From contig CM030715.1 of assembly GCA_017979445.1 (NCBI GenBank), positions 13,355,660-13,419,659 of the forward strand: a stretch of 64,000 nt of DNA, in the 5' to 3' direction. Position 1 is the stretch's first letter. Every line of letters starts with the position of its first letter. The position numbers and the translations under genes are program-made. Shown piece after piece: positions 34,259-47,278 of this stretch. This stretch comes from Akebia trifoliata. Lineage: Eukaryota > Streptophyta > Magnoliopsida > Ranunculales > Lardizabalaceae. The notes under the pieces were generated by a model, which had not been told where the DNA came from, did not search any database, and saw only the letters and a program-made list of their open reading frames with translations.

Positions 34259-37200
34259 AATAAAAATTTCGTCCTCGAAATTGAAATCATACCTTATCGA
34301 GTTTAGTCGTGATTCCATTAACATGACATGTATAATAAACACTACCTATTTTCGATTACTATCTATTCTTAGTCTCAAGCCAATCTCATTTATAACTCGT
34401 AGACTTATGTCTCCCATATTTTTTCAATCCAACACATTCATTAATTAATCACTCTAATTCAAACTCATACTCCAACTAATCCATTATTTGTAAAACCCTA
34501 AGATAACAATCAATTCACCTTGTATCACTTCCCCACCAATGTCTATCAACAACAATCCTTTCACATCTTCTCCATTCTTTATCTTTATTTATTTCATCAA
34601 TTACGCCGTCTATTATGTTTTACTCTTACTTGCACGAATATTACTCCTCAATGCATAGTCTTACCGCAAACACACCCAATTCAATATTACATTTTTACTT
34701 ATTGCGATATTTCTTCAAAACCTCTGTCATAACCTTTATAATTTAAAATCTTACTCGATGGGCTAAATCCTACATCTGTTTTCTCACAATTCTATTAAGT
34801 CACCATTAATGCAACATTGTCAAAAGATTATTTTTTTCTCACGTTTTACATCGACTCACCTCCTAACTTGTACTCTACTAAATCTCCTTAGGATGGATGT
34901 GAACACTGACAGGTGGTAGTCGCTGCTTCTATAGAATCATTATTTTACTTATAGCGCTTTCGTTTCGAGGAGTGAAAAGGAGCCACAATCGAAATCTCGA
35001 AGTGAATGCTTGTCTGTAGAAGGCATTGATCACGTAATGATAACGATAATAATGAATTATTCTACTGGAAGGCGATCGTGGAAAGAGAAGGCAAAAGAAG
35101 AATAAGAACCGACACCGAGGATAGAAAGATAAAAGAAAAAAGATGATTTATCTTTTTAAAGGAGGAGAATCGATTTAAGAAGTCGTAAAGCAAGAGCTAG
35201 TTTATCTAATAGTTCAGTCGTTAGGCCTCCTAAAGTTAAGTCATCTTCAATCAAAAAGAAAGATACGCAACTTCCTATGTTGATATTCGAGGAAATAGCT
35301 CTCGACATGAAGGATATACAAGAAGCATTTGCTTATCTACTAGCATAATATACGAGTAATTGATTAGACTATTGATATAAAGACTAGCGTATCAATTGAA
35401 CGTCACTTGTCTTTTCACACTTTACAATTATTCTAATACCTATTTTGCAAGTTCTTAAATGATCTTCCAAAAATCTTATTCTTTCTTCGCAAGGCTTCCC
35501 AATGGTATAATAATTTCATTATTCGATTCGTGTCAATAGTTTCTAACTTTAGCAAGTGTGCAAACTCTCAGTGGAATTATATGATCTGGAGGAACTAGTG
35601 TTGAATGTAACTCCACTTTTTAATATTATAATTAAAAATCATTACTTCCAAAACTTCGTTGGAGATGGGTACTTTCTCCTAGGTCATAGCTCTTACTTAC
35701 GCCTGTGATAGAGGACATTTTTTCTTGATATGTCCCACCTGATCAAACGCGTAACAAAGTCAATGATTTTGTCTTCGTAGATCTCTGTGGAGTAGGTAAT
35801 TGGAAGACTAGGGTCTGTAGGCTCTGAACCTGCCTTGTTGATTCCTTTGGCCCTGTTGGCATCATTGGAGCTTCAACTGCTCTCTAACTCAGTGATGGGA
35901 AAACTCTACAACTCAGTAATGGAGGAGTTCTATATTATGGATACCTTGATTCGGAGGAGAATGGCCTTGAATACATCGACCTCTTGGTCATATTTGATTT
36001 GAGAGGAAAAGAAGTCTAAGGTCGACTAATTTGTCCTCTAGAAGTCTGTAACTCCATATCTTCTCGTTTTATCCTTTAAGCTAGATTCATCGTATCTCTA
36101 TAATTGGTAATCTCAATCATTGACCTCTTGGCCCTTAGGTAGGGTTATAATCTTCAAAAAAAATCTACGAGCCTTCTGGAAATCTGTCAGGATAAGATCG
36201 GGCGTATATCGTGACAACCTAATGAATATCATATCTTAGTCTCTATAATTGATAGATTACCCTGCACTAATCTCAAAAACTCTTAGTATTTGATTTCTCA
36301 TGTAATCTCGGATATAAATCTATCGAGAAATATCCTCTCGAAGTTTATCCACTCAAACGATCCATCTCCCAATACATTCATCTTAAAATGTTACTAATGA
36401 TTAGCATCCTCATCCAACTAGAATGTAATCACCGTCACCCATTGATCTCTTCGGCATTACATGTCACTCAAAATCTTTCAGGTCTTCAAAACCCACTTAT
36501 TGACCTCAATCAGATCGAAAAAATCTCCAAATCTTGATAAACGTAATCGTTGAAAATTCTACAACCACATCCTTGGATTTACTTGTCCTTTGGGCTGGGG
36601 AATTCTCTTATTCTTCAAAGGCATGACCTTGTGGTAATGGTCTCTAAGGTGAAATAGTATTTCCCTTTTGCGAAGAAGACTAGCGCTTCCTCATTTCTTG
36701 GATTTAGTGGTATGCCTTACAATCGTGGTAAGTCTTGTACCATCTCTCACTTTCGATCGCTAGTCTTGTCTGTTCGGGATGGCACGAATACGTTATCAAC
36801 TTTATTTAAATCTGGTGGGCTTATTGTTCCTTCAATTGGTTTGTCTAGCATCTTTTTGAGGCACGTATCCTCAATCAATTGATATTGACTCAAACATTGT
36901 TCTCCTTTATTTCCCAATTTACCACATTCGTAATATATCACAACTCTTCTTTTCAACTGATTTAGTAGTATATGTTGTTTTTTATGATATTCTTCCATCC
37001 ATTGAGTTGGTATGTCTATAATATCACTCCCCACTTCTTGTTATTTTCCTATAAATTTGTTAGTTTCGTAACTGTTTGTCGCTAATTGCCTTCCTTCCAT
37101 TTGGCTTCGAGGTGTTAGTGGTTGCATTATTCATATTTCTTCTCTAAACTTGTCATGAGACTCAACCACCTATCCGATGAATGATATTAGTTGTGATATC

Positions 37201-37597
37201 AGGTCAAATGTCTGATCCAGAACCTATCTTGTCTCTGTTGCGTTTTGGCCTCTACCTTGTCCATTCCTCTAGCTTATGTTCATCCGTATTAAGGCACTTA
37301 TCATAATAAGGCCAAAGCTACTCTTACGTAACTATGAATTACTATCATAGATTGGAACTTAGTAATGGACTCCATTTCCATTACTAAAGAATAAACTTAG
37401 AATCCTATCTTAGGCTATATAAATATCCAGACACGGCAGAACTCATAATTCCAATACGGAATTACTAATGAGCTCGGATACCGAATTCCTATTGACACTC
37501 TATGATTATCGCTCTAATATATGTGGTATCAGCCAACTCTTCAAAACATAGCAGATCAGTATCCCATACGGATCTAATACTATGCTCTGATACCATC
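34259..37597 (-). mobile_element. Internal region 1 of the array, with gag-like relic
   Basis: About 3.35 kb between polypurine tract and PBS. The only protein-like trace is at 36747-37034 on the minus strand: 95 codons including YYECGKLGNKGEQC, which resembles a gag zinc knuckle (CX2CX4HX4C) with the first Cys and the His replaced. Nothing matching protease, RT, RNase H or integrase was found on either strand. Internal 2 is a near-identical copy. Confidence 0.7.
37584..37595 (-). promoter_or_regulatory. Initiator-Met PBS after LTR2
   Basis: 'gctctgatacca' is the complement of TGGTATCAGAGC, two bases from the LTR2 end at 37598. An intact PBS at an internal junction shows that this LTR functions as a 5' LTR in layout. 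Confidence 0.9.
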
Positions 37598-40500
37598 TGT
37601 GGCGCCCCGCCGAACGCTAACACAAATCCCCATGTCAGATCTCGAGGTATTATGTAGCACCTCGAAATTTCGGCATGGTCTCCTCTATTTATGTTAGCAT
37701 TCCAAGGCGTTCAACCTGCACCTGATAAACGACATACAATCCTGCATTTACATACATAATGTAATAACGAGCGGAAGCCTATATACATCTAATATCGTTC
37801 GATAGATCAGAGTGCGGAAGAAGAAAATTTATATACAGGATTATACAGAGATTTTCTCACTCTAACAAAAGTCCTAACGCTCAGAACAACATCTATAATA
37901 CTACCTAGACAAACTAACACCATTAGAGGGGTGTAGCCCCAATACTCACCAAGTGACAAAGTCTGGCTATCTATTTGACCCACCAGATGATTCTCACTCG
38001 TGCTTATACTTGTCTCGCCAGGTTTAGATCTGAAACTAAAAAATAGAGAAGGAAAGGGTGAGTAACAAGGGTTACCCAGTAAGGAAGCAACAATTTCTGC
38101 CAATAACCTCTCCTAACATGAACGAATAAACATACTGAATCATTTTAAAATAAACAAAATTTTACAGAAGAAAACTACGATTAACTGGTACATATAGCCA
38201 GGGATGATCAACTAAATATTTTAAAACTCACATTACATCGATTAGCAGTACTCACTATAACATTCTCTTTTTATACAAATCTAATTGATCAAATGGAAAC
38301 AATAAACATGCATTTCATCTTATATATCAAAATAAGCAACAGATACATAATACACAATGGTGGAGTATTGGAATTAGAGAGTTGGGACTGGATCGCTCCC
38401 AGTCGGGACATGATGTTACAATTCTTCTCGGGCTTTTAGTTCCTGATTTTGTGGCTGGTCGCTGTTTACCACGCTTGGTTGACCATTTATCCGGCTCAGG
38501 CTGGCCGTTTGACGTGACCGTAAGCAATGGGTCTCTTTTCGATGTGTCAGAACGTTCGACTACTATAGATTGTTAGTGATCATTGACTAATCATCTTCGT
38601 CTATGCCTATCAGGCGTACATGTGATTCCCAAAGATACAAACCATTCGTATACGACCACATTTACACTACAAGTTCACTGGTAAAGATAGAGAGGAATAA
38701 ACCCGGATTTCAGTTGTGACTCCATTCTCATACGCGTCCCATTCCACGTATGAGTTTGGTGGTCCCTACCGTACATCCCAGGATAGTACACCACTCCGGA
38801 TGATATGATGCACTATCCCTTCAGGCATTCACAAACTCTTTAACAGCTCACAAAATAGCTACTTATATATATTATTTTCATTTGAAAACAAAAGAGAAAT
38901 TAACAATACAAGGTTGAGAATAGATATCCAGTTTCCTACCATGCAAGTGTGGCCACCCGGCCTAAAATAAATAACATAACAGAGCGCCTCGCGCTAACAG
39001 AAAGTAAATAAACATGCAACCAGTAATATATCCCTGGATATCCGTTCACCAACCTGCATACAACACAACAACGTAAAATGCAGACATCACCCCTCGGGTG
39101 TGACTCTGACATTTTACCGTTTCATGCCCTTTTTCCCTTTTTTCGACTTTTACAGTTTTCAATCTCTTCATAAAATATCCATTTTCTGATATCATCAACT
39201 CAATATGAGTTCATTGAATATTAAATCACATTTTTCAACTATAGAATTTATTTCTATCAATAATATTAAAAAAAAATATAAATTTCATATCAAAACGGGG
39301 TCCGAGCAGTGCACAAGACCCAATTTATGGCAATAACCCGTTAAAACACCCTACCCACGTATAATTTATTAAAAATACAATTAAACATATCAAACATGCA
39401 ATTTCTGGCGTGAATTTTTGAAATAACAAAATAATACTATATTTTAAAAATACATCCAAATTTTTCAATAAAATCCTAAATGCAATTTTCACAATCTAGA
39501 TTACTAATAGAAATTGAGAGTTCCTTACAATCACTAGGCGACGGAATTGAAGCACGTGCGCGGAAATCGAGGCGAACGGCGCGGAAATCGAGACGGACCG
39601 AACTTCGAAGCGGCTGATTTTCGAAACCGGCCCGGTGGTTTTGAAGATCTCGATGTGCTCGTCTCTTCTCCCTTCTACGATGAAAGACGGTTTGACCCCG
39701 AAATTGATGAAAATCGAGGTTGAAGTTACGAAATCTCCGTATAAAAATACGGCTGATTTTTGACTATACGGGGTGAAAAAGGCGAGAAAACGAAAGGAAT
39801 TTGGTTGGGTTATGTAGAGAATGAGGCTGCGGACGTTTCTCCCTTCTGCGTCGGAAGACGGTTTGACCCCGAAACGGACGAAATCCGAGGTCAAAGTTTC
39901 GAAATTTTCGTATCCAAATACGGCTGATTTTTGACGATATCGGGTGAAAAGAAAGTGAAACGAAGAAAGGTTGGGTGGGTTTTGTAGAGAACGAAGCTGC
40001 GGACATTTCTCCCTTCTGCGTCGGTCGTCGACGGCGAGCCGTTTGCACGAGATCTGAGGTGGAAGGTCGAAGAAAAAAAAATTTCGTTTCGTATAAGTCT
40101 CGGTGTTTAGACGCGTTGGGGAAGATGAGAGAAAAAAAAATTAAAAAAAAATTATTTATATAAAATGTGGGACGAATTCGGTATTTCGCCTATTGTTTTG
40201 ATCGACGATAACTTGGCCATTCGGACTCCAAAACTGACAAATGAATACTCTATTTCGCCTAATTTTTCGTTCCGGATCTAATGGTATAGTCAATTTCTAC
40301 AAATTATGTCTCTAACAGAAATTTACATTTTTGGCTGAGGTGACCCCTAAACTTGATGTCGTTTTCGTTTTTGACGATAATTCGACTTCCTGATCTCTAA
40401 AAATGACAAATAAATAGTCCATGTTGAATAATTTTTCGTTATGAATCCAATGGTATAATCGAATTTTAAAAATTATTCCTCTAACAAAAAGTCACTGTTT

Positions 40501-40743
40501 TAGCCTGGTCCGACCCGATAATCGAGGATTTTGCAACTTTTATATTCGGACTCGCATTTAGCATGCTTACAGGCTAAAGTATATTTTTCGATCATTTTGA
40601 ATCCAATGGTGAGGTCAAATTCCATTAAAAATGATCAGAACAAGGTCCTACAATTTTACCCTAAGTCCCACTTTCAAGATTTTTTTAAAATTCCACTATT
40701 TATTTTTTCCTCGAGATACGAATTAAAAATTTGGGGGTTTACA
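37598..40743 (-). repeat. LTR2 of the array (shared middle LTR)
   Basis: 3146 bp. It has the extra stretch missing from LTR1 and shares most single-base variants with LTR3 (for example 'gatagatcag' at its 37801 equivalent and 'gaccgtaagcaa' near 38517), but at the 'catcgattagcagtac' site it agrees with LTR1. A private 7-bp loss lies near 38388. Carries the 132-codon frame at 39496-39894. Confidence 0.92.
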
Positions 40744-40758
40744 TTCTCTCCCCCCCTT
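40744..40758 (-). promoter_or_regulatory. Polypurine tract before LTR2
   Basis: Minus strand AAGGGGGGGAGAGAA followed by TGTAAACCCCC. Equivalent to the tract at 34246-34258. Confidence 0.85.
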
Positions 40759-43700
40759 AATAAAAATTTCGTCCTCGAAATTGAAATCATACCTTATCGA
40801 GTTTAGTCGTGATTCCATTAACATGACATGTATAATAAACACTACCTATTTTCGATTACTATCTATTCTTAGTCCCAAGCCAATCTCATTTATAACTCGT
40901 AGACTTATGTCTCCCATATTTTTCAGTCCAACACATTCATTAATTAATCACTCTAATTCAAACTCATACTCCAACTAATCCATTATTTGTAAAATCCTAA
41001 GATAACAATCAATTCACCTTGTATCACTTCCCCACCAATGTCTATCAACAACAATCCTTTCACATCTTCTCCATTCTTTATCTTTATTTATTTCATCAAT
41101 TACGCCGTCTATTATGTTTTACTCTTACTTGCACGAATATTACTCCTCAATGCATAGTCTTACCGCAAACACCCCAATTCATATTACATTTTTACTTATT
41201 GCGATATTTCTTCAAAACCTCTGTCATAACCTTTATAATTTAAAATCTTACTCGATGGGCTAAATCCTACATCTGTTTTCTCACAATTCTATTAAGTCAC
41301 CATTAATGCAACATTGTCACAAGATTATTTTTTTCTCACGTTTTACATCGACCCACCTCCTAACTTGTACTCTACTAAATCTCTTTAGGATGGATGTGGA
41401 CACTGACAGGTGGTAGTCGCTGCTTCTATAGAATCATTATCTTTACTTATAGCGCTTTCGTTTCGAGGAGTGAAAAGGAGCCACAATCGAAATCTCGAAG
41501 TGAATGCTTGTCTGTAGAAGGCATTGATCACGTAACGATAACGATAATAATGAATTATTCTACTGGAAGGCGATCGTGAAAAGAGAAGGCAAAAGAAGAG
41601 TAAGAACCGACACCGAGGATAGAAAGATAAAAGGAAAAAAGATGATTTATCTTTTTAAAGGAGGAGAATCGATTTAAGAAGTCGTAAAGCAAGAGCTGGT
41701 TTATCTAATAGTTCAGTCGTTAGGCCTCCTAAAGTTAAGTCATCTTCAATCAAAAAGAAAGATACGCAACTTCCTGTGTTGATATTCGAGGAAATAGCTC
41801 TCGACATGAAGGATATACAAGAAGCATTTGCTTATCTACTAGCATAATATACGAGTAATTGATTAGACTATTGATATAAAGACTAGCGTATCAATTGAAC
41901 GTCACTTGTCTTTTCACACTTTACAATTATTCTAATACCTATTTTGCAAGTTCTTAAATGATCTTCCAAAAATCTTATTCTTTCTTCGCAAGGCTTCCCA
42001 ATGGTATAAATAATTTCATTATTCGATTCGTGTCAGTAGTTTCTAGTTCTAACTTTAGCAAGTGTGCAAACTCTCAGTGGAATTATATGATCTGGAGGAA
42101 CTAGTGTTGAATGTAACTCCACTTTTTAATATTATAATTAAAAATCATTACTTCCAAAACTTCGTCGGAGATGGGTACTTTCTCCTAGGTCATAGCTCTT
42201 ACTTACGCCTGTGATAGAGGACATTCTTTCTTGATATGTCCCACCTGATCAAACGCGTAACAAAGTCAATGATTTTATCTTCGTAGATCTCTGTGGAGTA
42301 GGTAATTGGAAGACTAGGGTCTGTAGGCTCTGAACCTGCCTTGTTGATTCCTTTGGCCCTGTTGGCATCATTGGAGCTTCAACTGCTCTAAACTCAGTGA
42401 TGGGAAAACTCTACAACTCAGTAATGGAGGAGTTCTATATTATGGATACCTTGATTCAGAGGAGAATGGCCTTGAATACATCGACCTCTTGGTCATATTT
42501 GATTTGGGAGGAAAAGAAGTCTAAGGTCGACTAATTTGTCCTCTAGAAGTCTGTAACTCCATATCTTCTCGTTTTATCCTTTAAGCTCGATTCATCGTAT
42601 CTCTATAATTGGTAATCTCAATCATTGACCTCTTGGCCCTTAGGTAGGGTTATAATCTTCAAAAAAAATCTACGAGCCTTCTGCAAATCTGTCAGGATAA
42701 GATCGGGCGTATATCGTGACAACCTAATGAATATCATATCTTAGTCTCTATAATTGATAGATTACCCTGCACTAATCTCAAAAACTCTTAGTATTTGATT
42801 TCTCGAGTAATCTCGGATATAAATCTATCGAGAAATATCCTCTCGAAGTTTATCCACTCAAACGATCCATTTCCCAATACATTCATCTTAAAATGTTACT
42901 AATGATTAGCATCCTCATCCAACTAGAATGTAATCACCGTCACCCATTGATCTCTTCGGCATTACATGTCACTCAAAATCTTTCAGGTCTTCAAAACCCA
43001 CTTATTGACCTCAATCAGATCGAAAAAATCTACAAATCTTGATAAACGTAATCGTTGAAAATTCTACAACCACATCCTTGGATTTACTTGTCCTTTGGGC
43101 TGGGGAATTCTCTTATTCTTCAAAGGCATGACCTTGTGGTAATGGTCTCTAAGGTGAAATAGTATTTCCCTTTTGCGAAGAAGACTAGCGCTTCCTCCTC
43201 ATTCTTGGATTTAGTGGTATGCCTTACAATCGTGGTAAGTCTTGTACCATCTCTCACTTTCGATCGCTAGTCTTGTCTGTTCGGGATGGCACGAATACGT
43301 TATCAACTTTATTTAAATCTGGTGGGCTTATTGTTCCTTCAATTGGTTTGTCTAGCATCTTTTTGAGGCACGTATCCTCAATCAATTGATATTGACTCAA
43401 ACATTGTTCTCCTTTATTCCCAATTTACCACACATTCGTAATATATCACAACTCTTCTTTTCAACTGATTTAGTAGTATATGTTGTTTTTTATGATATTC
43501 TTCCATCCATTGAGTTGGTATGTCTATAATATCACTCCCCACTTCTTGTTATTTTCCTATAAATTTGTTAGTTTCGTAACTGTTTGTCGCTAATTGCCTT
43601 CCTTCCATTTGGCTTCGAGGTGTTAGTGGTTGCATTATTCATATTTCTTCTCTAAACTTGTCATGAGACTCAACCACCTATCCGATGAATGATATTAGTT

Positions 43701-44105
43701 GTGATATCAGGTCAAATGTCTGATCCAGAACCTATCTTGTCTCTGTTGCGTTTTGGCCTCTACCTTGTCCATTCCTCTAGCTTATGTTCATCCGTATTAA
43801 GGCACTTATCATAATAAGGCCAAAGCTACTCTTACGTAACTATGAATTACTACTCATAGATTGGAACTTAGTAATGGACTCCATTTCCATTACTAAAGAA
43901 TAAACTTAGAATCCTATCTTAGGCTATATAAATATCCAGACACGGAAGAACTCATAATTCCAATACGGAATTACTAATGAGCTCGGATACCGAATTCCTA
44001 TGACACTCTATGATTATCGCTCTAATATATGTGGTATCAGCCAACTCTTCAAAACATAGCAGATCAGTATCCCATACGGATCTAATACTATGCTCTGATA
44101 CCATC
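40759..44105 (-). mobile_element. Internal region 2 of the array
   Basis: Near-identical to internal 1 with scattered substitutions and small indels. The gag-like relic at about 43270-43560 has indels that break the frame still open in internal 1. Ends at the PBS complement 44092-44103. Confidence 0.75.
44092..44103 (-). promoter_or_regulatory. Initiator-Met PBS after LTR3
   Basis: 'gctctgatacca', identical to the site at 37584-37595, two bases from the end of LTR3 at 44106. Confidence 0.9.
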
Positions 44106-47100
44106 TGTGGCGCCCCGCCGAACGCTAACACAAATCCCCATGTCAGATCTCGAGGTATTATGTAGCACCTCGAAATTTCGGCATGGTCTCCTCTGTTTAT
44201 GTTAGCATTCCAAGGCGTTCAACCTGCACCTGATAAACGACATACAATCCTGCATTTACATACATAATGTAATAACGAGCGGAAGCCTATATACATCTAA
44301 TATCGTTCGATAGATCAGAGTGCGGAAGAAGAAAATTTATATACAGGATTATACAGAGATTTTCTCACTCTAACAAAAGTCCTAACGCTCAGAACAACAT
44401 CTATAATACTACCTAGACAAACTAACACCATTAGAGGGGTGTAGCCCCAATACTCACCAAGTGACAAAGTCTGGCTATCTATTTGACCCACCAGATGATT
44501 CTCACTCGTGCTCTATACTTGTCTCGCCAAGCTTTAGATCTGAAACTAAAAAATAGAGAAGGAAAGGGTGAGTAACAAGGGTTACCCAGTAAGGAAGCAA
44601 CAATTTCTGCCAATAACCTCTCCTAACATGAACGAATAAACATACTGAATCATTTTAAAATAAACAAAATTTTACAGAAGAAAACTACGATTAACTGGTA
44701 CATATAGCCAGGGATGAGCAACTAAACATTTTAAAACTCACATTACATCGATCATAGCAGTACTCACTATAACATTCTCTTTTTATACAAATCTAATTGA
44801 TCAAATGGAAACAATAAACATGCATTTCATCTTATATATCAAAATAAGCAACAGATACATAATACACAATGGTGGAGTATTGGAATTAGAGAGTTGGGAT
44901 TCACGACTGGATCGCTCCCAGTCGGGACATGATGTTACAATTCTTCTCGGGCTTTTAGTTCCTGATTTTGTGGCTGGTCGCTGTTTACCACGCTTGGTTG
45001 ACCATTTATCCGGCTCAGGCTGGCCGTTTGACGTGACCGTAAGCAATGGGTCTCTTTTCGATGTGTCAGAACGTTCGACTACTATAGATTGTTAGTGATC
45101 ACTGACTAATCATCTTCGTCTATGCCTATCAGGCGTACATGTGATTCCCAAAGATACAAACCATTCGTATACGACCACCTTTACACTACAAGTTCACTGG
45201 TAAAGATAGAGAGGAATAAACCCGGATTCCAGTTGTGACTCCACTCTCATACGCGTCCCATACCACGTATGAGTTTGGTGGTCCCTACCGTACATCCCAG
45301 GATAGTACACCACTCCGGATGATATGATGCACTATCCCTTCAGGCATTCACAAACTCTTTAACAGCTCACAAAATAGCTACTTATATATATTATTTTCAT
45401 TTGAAAACAAAAGAGAAATTAACAATACAAGGTTGAGAATAGATATCCAGTTTCCTACCATGCAAGTGTGGCCACCCGGCCTAAAATAAATAACATAACA
45501 GAGCGCCTCGCGCTAACAGAAAGTAAATAAACATGCAACCAGTAACATTATCCCTGGATATCCGTTCACCAACCTGCATACAACACAACAACGTAAAATG
45601 CAGACATCACCCCTCGGGTGTGACTCTGACATTTTACCGTTTCATACCCTTTTTCCCTTTTTTTTTCGACTTTTACAGTTTTCAATCTCTTCATAAAATA
45701 TCCATTTTCTGATATTCATCGACTCAATATGAGTTCATTGAATATTAAATCACATTTTTCAACTATAGAATTTATTTCTATCAATAATATTAAAAAAAAA
45801 ATACAAATTTCATATCAAAACGGGGTCCGAGCAGTGCACAAGACCCAATTTATGGCAATAACCCGTTAAAACACTCTACCCACGTATAATTTATTAAAAA
45901 TACAATTAAACATATCAAACATGCAATTTCTGGCGTGAATTTTTGAAATAACAAAATAATTATATATTTTAAAAATACATCCAAATTTTTCGATAAAATC
46001 CTAAATGCAATTTTCACAATCTAGATTACTAATAGAAATTGAGAGTTCCTTACAATCACTAGGCGACGGAATTGAAGCACGTGCGCGGAAATCGAGGCGA
46101 ACGGCGCGGAAATCGAGACAGACCGAACTTCGAAGCGGCTGATTTTCGAAACCGGCCCGGTGGTTTTGAAGATCTCGATGTGCTCATCTCTTCTCCCTTC
46201 TACGATGAAAGACGGTTTGACCCCGAAATTGATGAAAATCGAGGTTGAAGTTACGAAATCTCCGTATAAAAATACGGCTGATTTTTGACTATACGGGGTG
46301 AAAAAGGCGAGAAAACGAAAGGAATTTGGTTGGGTTATGTAGAGAATGAGGCTGCGGACGTTTCTCCCTTCTGCGTCGGAAGACGGTTTGACCCCGAAAC
46401 GGACGAAATCCGAGGTCAAAGTTTCGAAATTTCCGTATCCAAATACGGCTGATTTTTGACGATATCGGGTGAAATAGAAAGTGAAACGAAGAAAGGTTGG
46501 GTGGGTTTTGTAGATGTCGAAGCTGCGGACATTTCTCCCTTCTGCGTCGGTCGTCGACGGCGAGCCGTTTGCACGAGATCTGAGGTGGAAGGTCGAAGAA
46601 AAAAAAAAATTTCGTTTCGTATAAGTCTCGGCTGTTTAGACGCGTTGGGGAAGATGAGAGAAAAAAAAATTAAAAAATATTATTTATATAAAATGTGGGA
46701 CGAATTCGGTATTTCGCCTATTGTTTTGATCGACGATAACTTGGCCATTCGGACTCCAAAACTGACAAATGAATACATCTATTTCGCCTAATTTTTTGTT
46801 GCGGATCTAATGGTATAGTCAATTTCTACAAATTATGTCTCTAACAGAAATTTACATTTTTGGCTGAGTTGACCCCTAAACTTGATGTCGTTTTCATTTT
46901 TGACGATAATTCGACTTCCTGATCTCTAAAAATGACAAATAAATAGTCCATGTTCAATAATTTTTCGTTATGAATCCAATGGTATAATCGAATTTTAAAA
47001 ATTATTCCTCTAACAAAAAGTCACTGTTTTAGCCTGGTCCGACCCGGTAATCGAGGATTTTGCAACTTTTATATTCGGACTCGCATTTAAGCATGCTTAC

Positions 47101-47273
47101 AGGCTAAAGTATATTTTTCGATCATTTTGAATCCAATGGTGAGGTCAAATTCCATTAAAAATGATCAGAACAAGGTCCTACAGTTTTACCCTAAGTCCCA
47201 CTTTCAAGATTTTTTTAAAATTCCACTATTTATTTTTTCCTCGAGATACGAATTAAAAATTTGGGGTTTTACA
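44106..47273 (-). repeat. LTR3 of the array (5' LTR)
   Basis: 3168 bp from TGTAAAACCCC (47273) to GGCGCCACA (44106). Outer edge carries the right AGGTT duplication. Contains the 132-codon frame (46021-46419) and the triplicated block. Confidence 0.92.
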
Positions 47274-47278
47274 AGGTT

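Larger units (their letters stand above)
31138..47273 (-). mobile_element. Tandem LTR-internal-LTR-internal-LTR retrotransposon array with one AGGTT target duplication
   Basis: 16,136 bp built of LTR1 (31138-34245), internal 1 (34246-37597), LTR2 (37598-40743), internal 2 (40744-44105) and LTR3 (44106-47273), all on the minus strand, with near-identical repeats at a period of 6.46-6.51 kb. The outer flanks are AGGTT at 31133-31137 and AGGTT at 47274-47278, and removing the array plus one copy makes the interrupted RT continuous. Both junctions of the middle LTR have the correct PBS and polypurine tract. No RT, RNase H or integrase is seen in either internal region, so the family is non-autonomous. 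LTR2 and LTR3 share variants absent from LTR1. Confidence 0.93.
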
